Source: Arion vulgaris
Taxonomy: Eukaryota > Mollusca > Gastropoda > Stylommatophora > Arionidae
NCBI GenBank assembly: GCA_020796225.1
Contig: CM036753.1
Location: 83,433,941 to 83,497,940 of the forward strand
Direction of reading: 5' to 3'
Length of the DNA stretch: 64,000 nt
A program made the position numbers and the translations under genes. This document shows positions 32,290 through 43,744 of this stretch, piece after piece (positions within the stretch are counted from its first letter, which is position 1; every line of letters begins with the position of its first letter). Below the pieces are notes generated by a model. The model was not told where the DNA came from, did not search any database, and saw only the letters and a program-made list of their open reading frames with translations.

Positions 32290-32395
32290 CACACAAAGAA
32301 ACCTTATCAAAAGAAGAAGAATCAGACGATCGAGGTTCTTCGTGCATAAAATGCGAAGAGGAGGTTTAGACCATTTGGTTGTAACGGTAAAGCAA
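32290..32395 (+). mobile_element. LINE C-terminal fragment, 5' half (split by insertion)
   Basis: The frame gives R-R-S-R-F-F-V-H-K-M-R-R-G-G-L-D-H-L-V. It continues at 33085 with H-L-V-T-T-H-K-L-Q-G-W-R-D-R, matching the LINE at 28986-29246. The interruption is the foldback element between. Confidence 0.65.
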
Positions 32396-33080
32396 GGCCA
32401 ACAATGTACGGATCTTCTTCTTTGCGTTTGTTCTTTACGACCAATTTTAATCACTCTTTGTGATATGTTTGATCTTTGCCAAGAACGTGTATACGTTGCA
32501 CATTGGTTTGTAGGCCCCTAAACGCATAGACTTCTACACGTTTAGGACATGTGTATCCGATTTCAGCCAAACCTCCTTAGTCGCCTCTTACGACATGCGT
32601 GGCAGGTAGCAATGGTTCTATTCTTTACACCCCAAATTTGGGCCCCGGTAACCACTCAGGTGCAATGTGCGGATCAGACAGGAAGTCCGGGTCCGAACAT
32701 TGGCGAAGGCCGATACTTTACACGGTGTTTTATACGAGTAAGACGCCGTCCGAGGACAAGCTTACAAGCCCAGAGAAATATTTCTCAGTCAGAACGGGCA
32801 AAACAGCGTAACTCACTGTCCTGGCGTAGATCACAAAGCCCAAATATACGGCAAAGTTTATCGTAAAGGCGTAGATCCGGGCCGACATAGTCGGCAGAAA
32901 GGATCGTACCCTAGGAAAGTTCACCCCAGTAAATCAAAAGCTGGCTGAAATCGGACTGGCGGGCGTAGTCACCATGGGCGCACAATCGTCCCGACGTAGA
33001 TCACTAAGTTCTTGTCAGTGGACCAATTATACATCACAATAAGAATGATCAAATTGGGCCGTGAAGAACGAACAAAGAAG
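32396..33080. mobile_element. Foldback-like element with inverted arms
   Basis: The left arm starts cttcttctttgcgtttgttc (32412). The right arm ends gaacgaacaaagaagaag (about 33055-33072), its complement. Matching continues inward through the aattttaatca and gatcaaattggg blocks to the gccgatttcagcca and ggctgaaatcgg blocks. The agaccatttggt motif stands on both sides (about 32368 and 33083), so it probably inserted with a 12-bp target duplication into a LINE. Related single arms occur at 42280-42545 and 59615-59872. The centre is unusually CpG-rich. Confidence 0.65.
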
Positions 33081-33275
33081 AAGAAGACCATTTGGTGACA
33101 ACACATAAACTTCAGGGATGGAGAGATCGTGTAAAACATAAGGAGACGATATTTGATGGTCTGACATCGTGGTTCGACAAAAGATCAACGTCAGAACTGA
33201 TTAACTGGACCAAGGAGAGAGAGAGCTGTGGAGAGACATAATCGTCTATCCGACACGTATGGCACTTGATTGATT
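33081..33275 (+). mobile_element. LINE C-terminal fragment, 3' half
   Basis: The frame H-L-V-T-T-H-K-L-Q-G-W-R-D-R, then T-I-F-D-G-L-T-S-W-F and L-I-N-W-T-K, is the continuation of 32290-32395. Confidence 0.7.
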
Positions 33276-33284
33276 GATTGTATA

Positions 33285-33285
33285 A

Positions 33286-33322
<37 letters not shown>

Positions 33323-33360
33323 CATGCGTATGTGTATGTGTGTATATGTGTATATGTTTG
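33285..33360. repeat. (TA)n then (TG)n microsatellite
   Basis: Compound dinucleotide tract. Confidence 0.95.
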
Positions 33361-33434
33361 TTTTAGTAGTATTTGATTAAAGATGCAATAACTAAAACCA
33401 CGGATATAGTTAACGACTCAGAAAGAATCTATAA

Positions 33435-33650
33435 AGACTCATGTGATCTATCACTTCAAATGTCCTATTCAATATGGAACGTCCAGCTGAATGGATTAGA
33501 GTGTAGCTCCCATGAATGAGACCCGGGTTCAATCCACAGTAAGGCCAAGGAGTTATTTTTCTGTCGAGGGCATAAAGAAAAATTCTAGCGAACAGTTTTC
33601 CAGCGATTGCACTAGCCATACGGCCATTAAATTCCACAGGCTTATGTCCC
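33435..33650 (+). mobile_element. tRNA-derived SINE (family D)
   Basis: Box-A-like agctgaatggattagagtg and box-B acccgggttcaatccacag are about 50 bases apart and followed by a body of about 120 bases (ctgtcgagggcataaagaaa). Only one copy is seen. Confidence 0.55.
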
Positions 33651-33999
33651 CTTTCCTATCTTATACACCGCCCAAAATTTTGATATTACAGACAGTAACG
33701 ATAAGTATTTTTGTTGTTTTTGTTTTTAAAATTAATTTCTCTACCATCCTTGAAAATGATGCTTTGCTGATGTAGAAAATGCACAAGCAATGTAATTATT
33801 GCGTATAAGCTTGTATGCATAAGTCACTACAGAAAACACTACGAGACCTGCGGGACAATTCTATACCGTAAATTGATGTAGGTAGACAGTTCAGCGTGTT
33901 GTAGATGAATATTTGCATCGAAGGTGATCATCATATTGGCACAGTGAAATTCTTTGAAATATTTTTGTAAATTTCTGACACAGTGCTCGGTGACGGGAA

Positions 34000-35276
34000 A
34001 AGATGTTGATATCAATATGAGCTTAAAGACGTTGATATCAATATGAGCTTAAAGACGTTGATATCAATATGAGCTTAAAGACGTTAATATCAATATGAGC
34101 TTAAAGACGTTGATATCAATATGAGCTTAAAGACGTTGATGTCAATATGAGCTTAAAGACGTTGATATCAATATGAACTTAAAGACGTTGATATCAATAT
34201 GAACTTAAAGATGTTGATATCAATATGAGCTTAAAGACGTTGATATCAATATGAACTTACAGATGTTGATATCAGTATGAGCTTAAAGACGTTGATATCA
34301 ATATGAGCTTAAAGACGTTAATATCAATATGAGCTTAAAGACGTTGATATCAATATGAGCTTAAAGACGTTGATATCAATATGAGCTTAAAGACGTTGAT
34401 ATCAATATGAACTTAAAGACGTTGATATCAATATGAACTTAAAGATGTTGATATCAATATGAGCTTAAAGACGTTGATATCAATATGAACTTACAGATGT
34501 TGATATCAGTATGAGCTTAAAGACGTTGATATCAATATGAGCTTAACGACGTTGATATCAATATGAGCTTAAAGACGTTGATATCAATATGAACTTAAAG
34601 ATGTTGATATCAATATGAGCTTAAAGACGTTGATATCAATATGAGCTTAAAGACGTTGATATCAATATGAGCTTAAAGACGTTGATATCAATATGAACTT
34701 AAAGATGTTGATATCAATATGAACTTAAAGACGTTGATATCAATATGAACTTAAAGATGTTGATATCAATATGAACTTAAAGATGTTGATATCAATATGA
34801 ACTTACAGATGTTGATATCAGTATGAGCTTAAAGACGTTGATATCAATATGAGCTTAAAGACGTTGATATCAATATGAGCTTAAAGACGTTGATATCAAT
34901 ATGAGCTTAAAGACGTTGATATCAATATGAGCTTAAAGACGTTGATATCAATATGAGCTTAAAGACGTTGATATCAATATGAGCTTAAAGACGTTGATAT
35001 CAATATGAACTTAAAGATGTTGATATCAATATGAGCTTAAAGACGTTGATATCAATATGAGCTTAAAGACGTTGATATCAATATGAGCTTAAAGACGTTG
35101 ATATCAATATGAGCTTAAAGACGTTGATATCAATATGAACTTAAAGATGTTGATATCAATATGAGCTTAAAGACTATCATTATGAGCTTAAAAACGTTGA
35201 TATCAATATGAACTTAAAGATGTTGATATCAATATGAACTTAAAGACGTTGATATCAATATGAACTTAAAGAGATT
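34000..35276 (+). repeat. 26-bp minisatellite, about 49 copies
   Basis: The unit is gttgatatcaatatgagctt plus aaagac. Variant positions (gac/gat, gagc/gaac, aaag/acag, atatcaat/atatcagt) recur in the same order, showing duplication of multi-unit blocks. It abuts the 5' end of a SINE B copy but is not derived from it. Confidence 0.97.
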
Positions 35277-35279
35277 TCG

Positions 35280-35725
35280 ATGCACTTCGGGTGTCTCTGT
35301 GGCGTAGAGGTTAGGTACTCCGCCTCTCGTTTCAAAGGTACTAGTTCGCTCCTCGTGAAGGCATCGGGATAATTTTCCAGAGATCCCTGATCTCAGTGTA
35401 AGTAAGATCGAGTTACTAGACATATCGGAGACAGACGATAAAACGTAGGTCCCGTTTTCAAGTTGAGCACGTAGAAGAACCAGGCAGTTCAAAATCAGGA
35501 AGAGCAAGCTGGAAGCCGTTGCATGGGCAAAAATTCATTAGAAAATTTTTTTTTTAATTCCTACTAAATATTTTCACCATCTTATAAATTGTATCGGGGA
35601 CCTTCATCGGTACTACAGAGCTCGTGCACTGCTGCTGAGATCTTCCTGTGCACAAAAGATATCGGAGCTCACATGGGTACTCACCGAAGAGCATGATGGT
35701 TCTATCAATCAATTAAACAGATGCA
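35280..35725 (+). mobile_element. SINE family B, copy 1
   Basis: A tRNA-like head (ctctgtggcgtagaggttag ... actagttcgctcctcg) is followed by a body shared with 43262-43655: ccagagatccctgatctcag, attcattagaaaa, tatcggggacct, gatcttcctgtg and a terminal ctatcaatcaattaa. Length is about 440 bp. Confidence 0.75.
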
Positions 35726-36550
35726 TTTCGAACTTGAATCTGATGTGATGTTTCTTCATCTCGACGACTAGCTCCATCTATCTGAAACATGTCTAAAGTA
35801 AAGTATTTTGGTTATGTTGAGCTGGCCATGTCAACTGTCATTTGCTTATAATCTCTTTTTTAGATGCAGATTCTACGTCTTTATTTATTCATTTTTTTTT
35901 AAATTTTTATGGCCCGACCCGAAAGTGCCACAACGTGTGTACCCAGTACTAGTAAACGTGAAAACGTTTAAAAACTCCGAACGTCATCAATCTTTCCAAT
36001 CTGAGCGCTCATGGTTTATTTAAGGGGTTTTATTGTGCCATTTGGTGTTTACTGAAGGATCCCACCATTTGGTGGCGATTAAGTGGGCACTACACTTTAA
36101 TCTTAGCCATTCTACGTCTTCAATGATGGTTGAAATCATACGCTTTCATATCTAATGTCAGCTGATTTCGTAGATGCGGGTCAAGGTTATTCTGCTGGCC
36201 ATGTATATCTTTGTAGTGGTCACATTTTTTAATATGTGTAAACATCAAAATAATATGAAATGCTAACAAACCTTACGATCTATTAGAATTGTTAAGGCAT
36301 TCTATTAAAGACGAAAAATTCGACTTTGAAAATATTTATTTAAAGAAAATATCTCTTCACCATATTTGCAGCAAGACCAGTTTTAGCTTGTTCTTCCATA
36401 ACAATTGCTTTAAATAAGATGGATAACTAAAGGTTAAGCTTACGCTCACTTTGATCTCACACATAGTCTTATCCTAGTTAATTATTGTTATGTGTAGTTT
36501 GTGTTGGTTAAACAGAGAGTGCAAGACAAGATGGTGATATTGTTTATAGA
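35726..36550. other. Intergenic, nothing recognised
   Basis: AT-rich with no supported feature. Confidence 0.4.
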
Positions 36551-36554
36551 CTGT

Positions 36555-36645
36555 TGGTGTTCCTTCTTCTACTTTTCTCTAATACTATTTGCCTCACAGC
36601 GTCAAGATAAGAATAGATTTCTAGAACGGGCTTTTGTTCAACACT
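36555..36645 (-). mobile_element. Solo 3' tail of the RTE-like LINE
   Basis: It carries ttgcctcacagcgtcaagat and tctagaacgggcttttg, matching the tails at 14540 and 27060-27120. Confidence 0.65.
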
Positions 36646-36734
36646 TCCAATTTTTAAAAAATTGCTACCATTTTTGTATCTTCAAAATTAAACTACAAAT
36701 ATAGCTGGAAGTATAGAGTTTATGCGTTGTCACT

Positions 36735-36830
36735 AAGATCTTCCTGTATAAGACAGAAATCTCAGCACGCATGGTTATTCATCATCTTGCACTGTTGATG
36801 GACCTATCACGAAATGTTCTCACACCTGCA
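36735..36830 (+). mobile_element. SINE family B, 3' fragment
   Basis: The gatcttcctgtataagacag ... cacgcatggtta ... gatggacctatca blocks match the last 90 bases of 43262-43655. Confidence 0.5.
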
Positions 36831-36877
36831 CTAAATGGGAGATCTATTATCTAGCAACAGCAAACAGTTGACAACTA

Positions 36878-39054
36878 TAGTCTGTCCATTAATTCGTGAG
36901 CACGTTTGAAATTGATTTTCTCGAAAACTACCTGTTGGATCTCAGTGATTTTTGCATGCAGCCTTAGAATATCCATGACGCTAAAATAAAGCTAACCAGT
37001 AGTCCATAGATGCTGGATTTTACACATCGGCGAATTCCTTTGATCTTTTATGACAATTGCAAATACGGGGGCTCAAATTTTAGATTTTACAGTAATCCCT
37101 AGAATTTGTCCATGTCAATTCTATTCATAGGTGTATCTCCATATTAACTTGATAGGTCAAGTAATTAATTGTGTTTCCCTTTATGTGCAATCGTGAACTT
37201 GGATACAATATGCAACAGAGTCCTCCCCTTCGGTCACCATTAGACCCCAGGGTGTCTTAACTTCACCACAAATTGTATGATGGTAGACGCATTTGGATAT
37301 GGAAATGTATACGTTGCTATTTCTCAGTCTGTAATCAAAATATGATTTGTATCATCCCGAATCTGACGATTCCATGAGGTTGATAATTGTTACTGGCTGG
37401 ACAAATTGTAATCCATCTCGGTGCCAGTACTCGTCTTCCTCTCGGAGCACATGTTCAACACACTTCTTCCAGAACTGCATGTCTATCATTGAGAAGGACT
37501 CACGTGTCAGAACTTCAGCATCACACATTTTAAACGTCCTGTTCTGTTCGGCAACTTGCCCTTTTACTTTAGCCCAGACTAGCTCTATCGGATTGAGCAT
37601 GATATGGAGGTAGTCGCAAAGACGTGTGGCCGTATTCCGCAATGATTTTGTCAATATGAAACACCTTTGTCTTATTTGTCATCCTCACCAGGTGCAACAA
37701 CTCGGGTTTCAAATATGTATCATCGAAGCTGACATTTTCCTTAGCAAGCCAAGTCCTAATTTGATCTTTTCTATTTGATGCAGTTGGTACTTTGTCTTCC
37801 GCTGATACTGCGTTGTGATAGGATGCATTATCCATTACCAAGCAGGATAGTCTGTTTAGAATTGGAGTAGATCTTTCTCCATCCAGTGCCTGAAAATATG
37901 TCCATTCATTTCTGTGTGGTAGTCCCTACCGTCGGTACTTTTGATTGGAAAATAAGTCCAGCGTCATGGACAAGACCTTCTTCACTGCTTCCTGCATGTG
38001 TTAGTATAATACGCTGGCCTTTGCTGCTTGGTATTTTCTTTTCTGTTCACCGTCTACTGATTGCCATTCTTTAGCATTGGTGTGGTGAGCATTGACCCAG
38101 GATTCGTCCAAATATACAATATCATAGCCTTGCCTCCGCCGCTCACGGATCTGCCTCAGGTATTTACTTCGGGCAGCAATTAAATGTGGCTTTTCACAAA
38201 TAATATTCCTGCCGCCTATAGTTTTCTGAAGGTGAAGCCGGCGGCTCTTACAATTTTCATAGAGTACTTTTAGAAATGTCTATGCTGCAATCTGATTGCA
38301 GTTTTAATTTCAGTTTCCTGAGAGTAACAAGTTGATTTGTCGCTAACATTTTCAAGAGCTCCCGTCTTATGACATCTATGTCAAAGTCGTCAATTGTTCT
38401 TTTCCTTCCTTGCTTGACATTAGTGCACTTTGTGTCCTGTTTAATCCATCGGGAAAAGGATTCTCTATTCAGACCAAGCGCCAGTTGCGCTCGTTTCTCA
38501 GGGTTATGAATATCGCAATATAGATGACCTCTCTTAGATTCCCTACGGAAGTGTTGGTATAGTAAAACTGTAACCTTCTGCATTGTTATAAATGTGCACT
38601 TCAGACTCATTATGAATGTGATATCAATGTCAGTTTTGATAAGCCAACAAATATGATACAATAGCTTCATACAAATAGCGAGATACGCCTATAACTATAC
38701 AACGGTATCCCAATTATAACGTCATATGCTTTCCGCTTTCAAAGTCGACTGGGTTAGGTGCACGGGATTTCGTGAAATTGTTGTATACTCACGATATTTC
38801 AATGTTACCATAATGTATTTTTAGAACAACGCGTCTGTGTACCGTAGATCTGTTACTATTGTGTACAATCCGGTGAGGTTGATTTTAATATAACCTGAAG
38901 ACGAAATATTTCAAACTACATCAAATTTTCTTGGAAAAAATATTTCTCTAGCGTCATGGATATTCTAAGGCTGCTTGCAAAAATCACTGAGATCCAACAG
39001 GTAGTTTTCGAGAAAATCAATTTCAAACGTGCTCACGAATTAATGGACAGACTA
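36878..39054 (-). mobile_element. Tc1/mariner-superfamily transposon, full length (2,177 bp)
   Basis: Terminal inverted repeats of about 110 bp start tagtctgtccattaattcgt at 36878 and mirror the end at 39054 with one mismatch (catgcag against caagcag). TA lies immediately outside both ends (36876-36877 and 39055-39056), the target duplication of this superfamily. A broken transposase fills the interior. The near-identity of the repeats suggests fairly recent mobility, although the ORF is damaged. Confidence 0.95.
37352..38670 (-). pseudogene. Tc1/mariner-type (IS630-like DDE) transposase, frameshifted
   Basis: The minus-strand blocks run in order. An N-terminal HTH-like region (38670-38257) has G-L-N-R-E-S-F-S-R-W-I and I-D-D-F-D-I-D-V-I-R-R-E-L. 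After a frameshift near 38270 comes a region with Y-D-I-V-Y-L-D-E-S-W-V-N-A-H-H near 38100 (first catalytic Asp). Next is V-M-D-N-A-S-Y-H-N near 37835 (second Asp), then L-R-L-P-P-Y-H-A and, after another frameshift near 37600, N-P-I-E-L-V-W (third acidic residue, Glu). The catalytic order D...D...E is intact, but several frameshifts and stops (near 38270, 37990, 37900 and 37600) prevent a functional product. The element inserts at TA. The subfamily is uncertain. Confidence 0.85.
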
Positions 39055-39059
39055 TAATA

Positions 39060-40430
39060 AATGATAGCAGATAAAAGTGTGTCAGTGACGTACATGATCT
39101 GGGATGAGAATATGGTGATAACAGATCATTACGTGCAATTTCAAATACAATTTTAACATCAGTTTTGGGTTTAAAAACATTTTGCACTGGATTTAAATTC
39201 ATACATTTACTGCATGATTTGAGCTCATTTATATTTTACAAGATTGTCAACTTATCAATATCTTACTACAAAACTGTCAACATTTTTTATTTGTAGTTCA
39301 AGTCATAAATGAAATTGTCATGTTGCTTTTGCTCATGGTAATACTTTTTTATTACGGTATTGAAAGAAATTAGTATATATACACTACGTTTAAAGGTTGT
39401 ATCTACACAGGAAAGAAAGTTAAGAATTTGTCCTGGACATTGTCGAGGCACGCTATATCCATCAAGCGGTTAACAAAATGTGAGCTGTCTCCAGTGTTAG
39501 GAAAAATAAGTTTGTGAGATACGAACTGCACATTTCATCTACAAAAAATAACATCTTGAATGGTTGATTAATTGATAGGGCCAACATCAACACACTTCAA
39601 TGAAAAATCATGTTTTCTCCAAACTCTTTCTTGCACAGAAGAATATCAGCGACAGTGTGCCAACTACATAGCCTCGGCGATGGTCTCCAACGTAACAATT
39701 TGTATACATTTTATTTTTAGACTGTTAGTGAATTTGGTCAGGGTAGCGATTCTCCAGTTTATTCTTATCCTGTAATTTCTCACTACCAATTGTTCTTTTA
39801 CGTCTCGTAATGAAATACAAGATTTGCGTTTTATCCTCCGTCCCTGATAGAATTAGTAACTCGATCTGGTCTATATTTAGATCAGATATCACTCGAAAAT
39901 AACCTGATCGATCCATGCCTAAAAAATACAGCTTTTGCCAAAATCTAAAGGAATGTCATCCTTTACTTAAATACAATTGACTAAACAAACTCCACTTGAA
40001 AACGGCATACGTGTGTTTATCAGGATCACCCGACCAACCATAACCGACAAACAATCTAATGTAGGCCAGGTCAGTTTAAGACTGAAACCATTTGTACTGG
40101 TCAAGTGGTTCATTAGGTGTGCCACATTACATCGTCACCTGATACGTATAATATGTGGTCAACATTGACAGGAATTTTGTACAAGTCTAATCCTCAGTTC
40201 GTAACCAACCTTTCATGAAACGACACACATTGTCAATATATAGAACTCGAGACATGTAGGTCACAGCTTGGGTAGGAGAGATGACGCCTGACAGTCAGCT
40301 GATGTTGTTCTGAATGGTATTGTAAATTTTCTAGCAAAAGCTCACAGCATAATCATCTATAACCAAAATATAACAAAGAAACCGAGAATAAGTGGAAGAA
40401 AAATAAAACAGTGTACAATATCTTAATATA
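39060..40430. other. Intergenic, nothing recognised
   Basis: There are no splice-supported exons and no repeat or transposon motif. Confidence 0.4.
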
Positions 40431-40436
40431 AAGCGT

Positions 40437-40503
40437 TTCTAAGCCGAAGGATTGACTTCATTGCACCGGGTTTTATCCCATATAGCTCGGTCCAGAGGTC
40501 CAA
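40437..40503 (-). mobile_element. SINE family A, 3' part (split)
   Basis: It contains aagccgaaggattgacttca and gggttttatcccatatagct, matching 57205-57265. The element resumes at 40830. Confidence 0.75.
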
Positions 40504-40829
40504 CTTATGGGCATGTGGACTCAGGTAAAAGTTATGGGAAATCAGACCACAACTATACCACGTGACCTCGCATTCGAGTATTGTTGTAAATAGACGAATT
40601 CATTTAAAATCAACACAAAATGCTAACTCGAAGTTATGTTATGCAACATGTTATGCTTAACAAAAAGGAATTTCAATATGAATATTTTTTACCAATAAAT
40701 AACCATAGACTCACACAATTGATGAGTAAGATTGCAAAAAAGCTTGCAGTGTTCTATCAAGCATATATAAATTCCAGTCCCTCCGCTCTGATCAGAGGTT
40801 TTATCATCAGTTATCAGGCCCAGTTAGAG
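40504..40829. mobile_element. Insertion within a SINE, flanked by gctcggtcc
   Basis: The SINE reads up to gctcggtcc (40495-40503) and the same nine bases restart at about 40838 before ctctccgcag. The roughly 330 bases between are absent from the other SINE copies. No terminal repeat or coding motif identifies the inserted element. Confidence 0.5.
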
Positions 40830-41045
40830 TTGCCTGTGCTCGGTCCCTCTCCGCAGAAATGACACGCCATCTGTCGAGAATATTGCACAAAGCACGACCT
40901 CCGTATCTCCAGGAACAATCCTAGGTGTATCTGGAAAAAACTGCACTCGTGAACAGAACGACGCGGTCCGTATTCGAACCCAAGACCTTTTATACTAAGA
41001 TATTACTGACAAGGCAAAGCGCTTAACCACAGAGACACCACCTGG
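40830..41045 (-). mobile_element. SINE family A, body and tRNA-like head
   Basis: Reading minus, the tRNA-like head has box A (gtggttaagcgctttgcc) and box B (ttgggttcgaatacgg), then the body with gttcacgagtgcag, gtgctttgtgcaatat and atggcgtgtcatttctgcgg. The head passes directly into the 62-bp array. Confidence 0.85.
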
Positions 41046-41965
41046 TATAATCTTGACTAAGATATTACTGACAAGGCAAAGCGCTTAACCACAGAGACAC
41101 CACCTGGTATAATCTTGACTAAGATATTACTCACAAGGCAAAGCGCTTAACCACAGAGACACCACCTGGTATAATCTTGACTAAGATATTACTCACAAGG
41201 CAAAGCGCTTAACCACAGAGACACCACCTGGTATAATCTTGACTAAGATATTACTGACAAGGCAAGAGCTTAGCCACAGAGACACCACCTGGTATAATCT
41301 TGACTAAGATATTACTCACAAGGCAAAGAGCTTAGCCACAGAGACACCACCTGGTATAATCTTGACTAAGATATTACTCACAAGGCAAAGCGCTTAACCA
41401 CAGAGACACCACCTGGTATAATCTTGACTAAGATATTACTCACAAGGCAAAGCGCTTAACCACAGAGACACCACCTGGTATAATCTTGACCAAGATATTA
41501 CTCACAAGGCAAAGCGCTTAACCACAGAGACACCACCTGGTATAATCTTGACCAAGATATTACTCACAAGGCAAAGCGCTTAGCCACAGAGACACCACCT
41601 GGTATAATCTTGACCAAGATATTACTCACAAGGCAAAGAGCTTAGCCACAGAGACACCACCTGGTATAATCTTGACTAAGATATTACTCACAAAGCAGCC
41701 ACAGGACCACCTGGTATAATCTTGACAGATATACTCACAGGAAGCCTAACCACAGAGACACCACCTGGTATAATCTTGACTAAGATATTACTCACAAGGC
41801 AAAGCGCTTAACCACAGAGACACCACCTGGTATAATCTTGACCAAGATATTACTCACAAGGCAAAGCGCTTAACCACAGAGACACCACCTGGTATAATCT
41901 TGACCAAGATATTACTCACAAGGCAAAGCGCTTAGCCACAGAGACACCCTGGTATAATCTTGGTA
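41046..41965 (-). repeat. 62-bp array derived from the SINE head, about 15 copies
   Basis: Each unit contains actaagatattactcacaag, then caaagcgcttaaccacagag and acaccacctggtataatctt. The middle of the unit is the box-A part of the SINE at 40960-41040. Variants (cttaacc/cttagcc, gactaag/gaccaag) run in blocks. Confidence 0.95.
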
Positions 41966-42275
41966 TAATTCATTCAAATCAGCTGACACTATTAGTAGCA
42001 AGAAGAAGACTGGGAAAATTAATCCGAGATACAGAAAGGATTGATTCAACCAACATTAGAACGACCATGTTCAAAATTACATTAGAACAATCTTCGTTGT
42101 TTTATCATATTTTTATGTTGTTTTCTGCTTTATTTTAACACTGTTAGTAATTCACTAGCTAGTAATTCACTAGCCTTCCTAACTTTTTGTTAGTTTCTTT
42201 TGTCTTTTCCTGCTCATCATCATAGCTGCTGGCTACCTCTGGAGTTGGAGTAAGACTCACTTAAATGATGAAAAA
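41966..42275. other. Intergenic, nothing recognised
   Basis: It contains a short agcaagaagaagact motif and a repeated agtaattcactagc near 42150, otherwise nothing. Confidence 0.4.
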
Positions 42276-42279
42276 CACT

Positions 42280-42545
42280 GGTAATATTTCTTCTTTGAAC
42301 GCTCCATGTCCACCACTTGTTAACCACTCTTTGTGATTTGTATGTGAGCTGAGCCTAAGAGCGATTGTGCGCTGTGCTAGTTATGCGCCTACAAGTAGGC
42401 CAGCACATCCGATTTCTGTGATGCTCTTTATTTATTAGGGTAGCTTCCCTAGGCGCCTACCTCAGTCGTCTCTTACGTCATGCCTTGTAGGTCGCAGTGT
42501 TACTATTCTTTGCTCCTTCTGTAGGCCCCGGCAACACACGGGCGA
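42280..42545 (+). mobile_element. Dispersed element related to the foldback arms, copy 1
   Basis: It starts ttcttctttgaacgctccat and contains cacttgttaaccactct, caagtaggccagcacatccg, cagtcgtctcttacg and ggccccggcaacac. It is the same family as 59615-59872 and the left arm at 32412. Confidence 0.7.
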
Positions 42546-42724
42546 CTGGTAATATGAAAAGCAGGTAATATTCACGTAAATATCAGTCAGAGGCGTCATA
42601 TTAGACGCCATGACTACGCCTTAATTCATAGCAGGCGAACGGGGAGGGAAGGGGGGTAGCTAAAAGACACCACGTCATCTGCATAGTTCAGATTCTCCAA
42701 GGCAGAGATAAATGTCCATTTAAT

Positions 42725-42905
42725 TAACTAATTTTGGAGGGAATCGTGCCTAGAAGAAGAATGAGAGGAAAACCTAGAAGACAAGTGCAATATGTCATTG
42801 ACGATATGTGAATAACTGCTGCTGACGCCATTAACTTGCACAGAACAGAGTTTTTCAAGACTGCTGTCATGTGAACCAGGTTCCGGAAGGGACAAGCTAC
42901 TTGAT
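42725..42905 (+). mobile_element. LINE 3' coding end
   Basis: The translation gives R-R-R-M-R-G-K-P-R-R-Q-V, then T-A-A-D-A-I-N-L, F-K-T-A-V-M and R-K-G-Q-A-T-stop. This is the R-G-R-P-R-R-x-W ... A-A-D-A ... F-x-x-A-V tail of a LINE clade. A gatgatgaagat tail follows. Confidence 0.65.
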
Positions 42906-43261
42906 GATGAAGATTATTTCCCCTTTGACTTTTCTGTCCAGCAAATCAATGAGAAAATTGAATAAAAGGATTATTTATACATCCTTGCCTGACCCCTGTG
43001 TTCTGTGTATAATGTTTTGATCACATTGAACATTTTCATTGACAATGTGATGTATTAAATAAAGCCACCAGGAATGAAGAATGTAAGTGGCAATAAGAAG
43101 TATCATATATTATTGTCTTCTATTCTCCTCTATCTTCTTCTCTATATTTTTGTAATATTAGAATATAAAGTTGAATAATTGTCCATTCATATCAAAAACT
43201 ACGCAACGACTTATAGCAGCAAAATGAAATTTTAGCTGGAGTTACAAACACAGACTTGTGG

Positions 43262-43655
43262 ATAAGATCAGTTCAGGAGTCTTTGTGGCGTAGAGGCTAG
43301 GTGCTTACCTCTCGTACCAAAGGTAAACGGTTCAGTCCCTCGTGGAGCCATCAGGATATGTTTCCAGAGATACTTGATCTCAGTGTGAGATCGAGTTCCA
43401 ACCTTTGGCAGTTCAACATCGAGAAGAGCATGCTGGAATGCCGCTGCCTATGCAAATTCATTAGAAAAGATTTTCTTTAATTTCTACAAAATATCTTCAC
43501 CATGTTCAACATTACATCGGGGATCCTTGCCGGTGCTACGGAGTTCATGTACTGCAGCTTAGATCTTCCTGTGTAAGAGAGAGATCGGAATACACATGGT
43601 TAATCACCGAAGTGCAATGATGATGGTCCTATCAACCAATTAATCAATCAAGGAC
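43262..43655 (+). mobile_element. SINE family B, copy 2
   Basis: Head ctttgtggcgtagaggctag ... aacggttcagtccctcgtgg, body as at 35280, end ctatcaaccaattaatcaat. The better preserved box B here supports a tRNA origin. Confidence 0.75.
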
Positions 43656-43744
43656 AGGAACTCACGATGACCCAGATTTAAAAAAACAAAACAAAGATGG
43701 CCCAGATTAAGAGGAGAAAATAAAGATGGGGCTGGCATACCCTA

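Noticed and set aside
34000..35276. CRISPR array
   Set aside because: All tandem arrays here have directly abutting units with no unique spacers, in a eukaryotic context; no cas genes.
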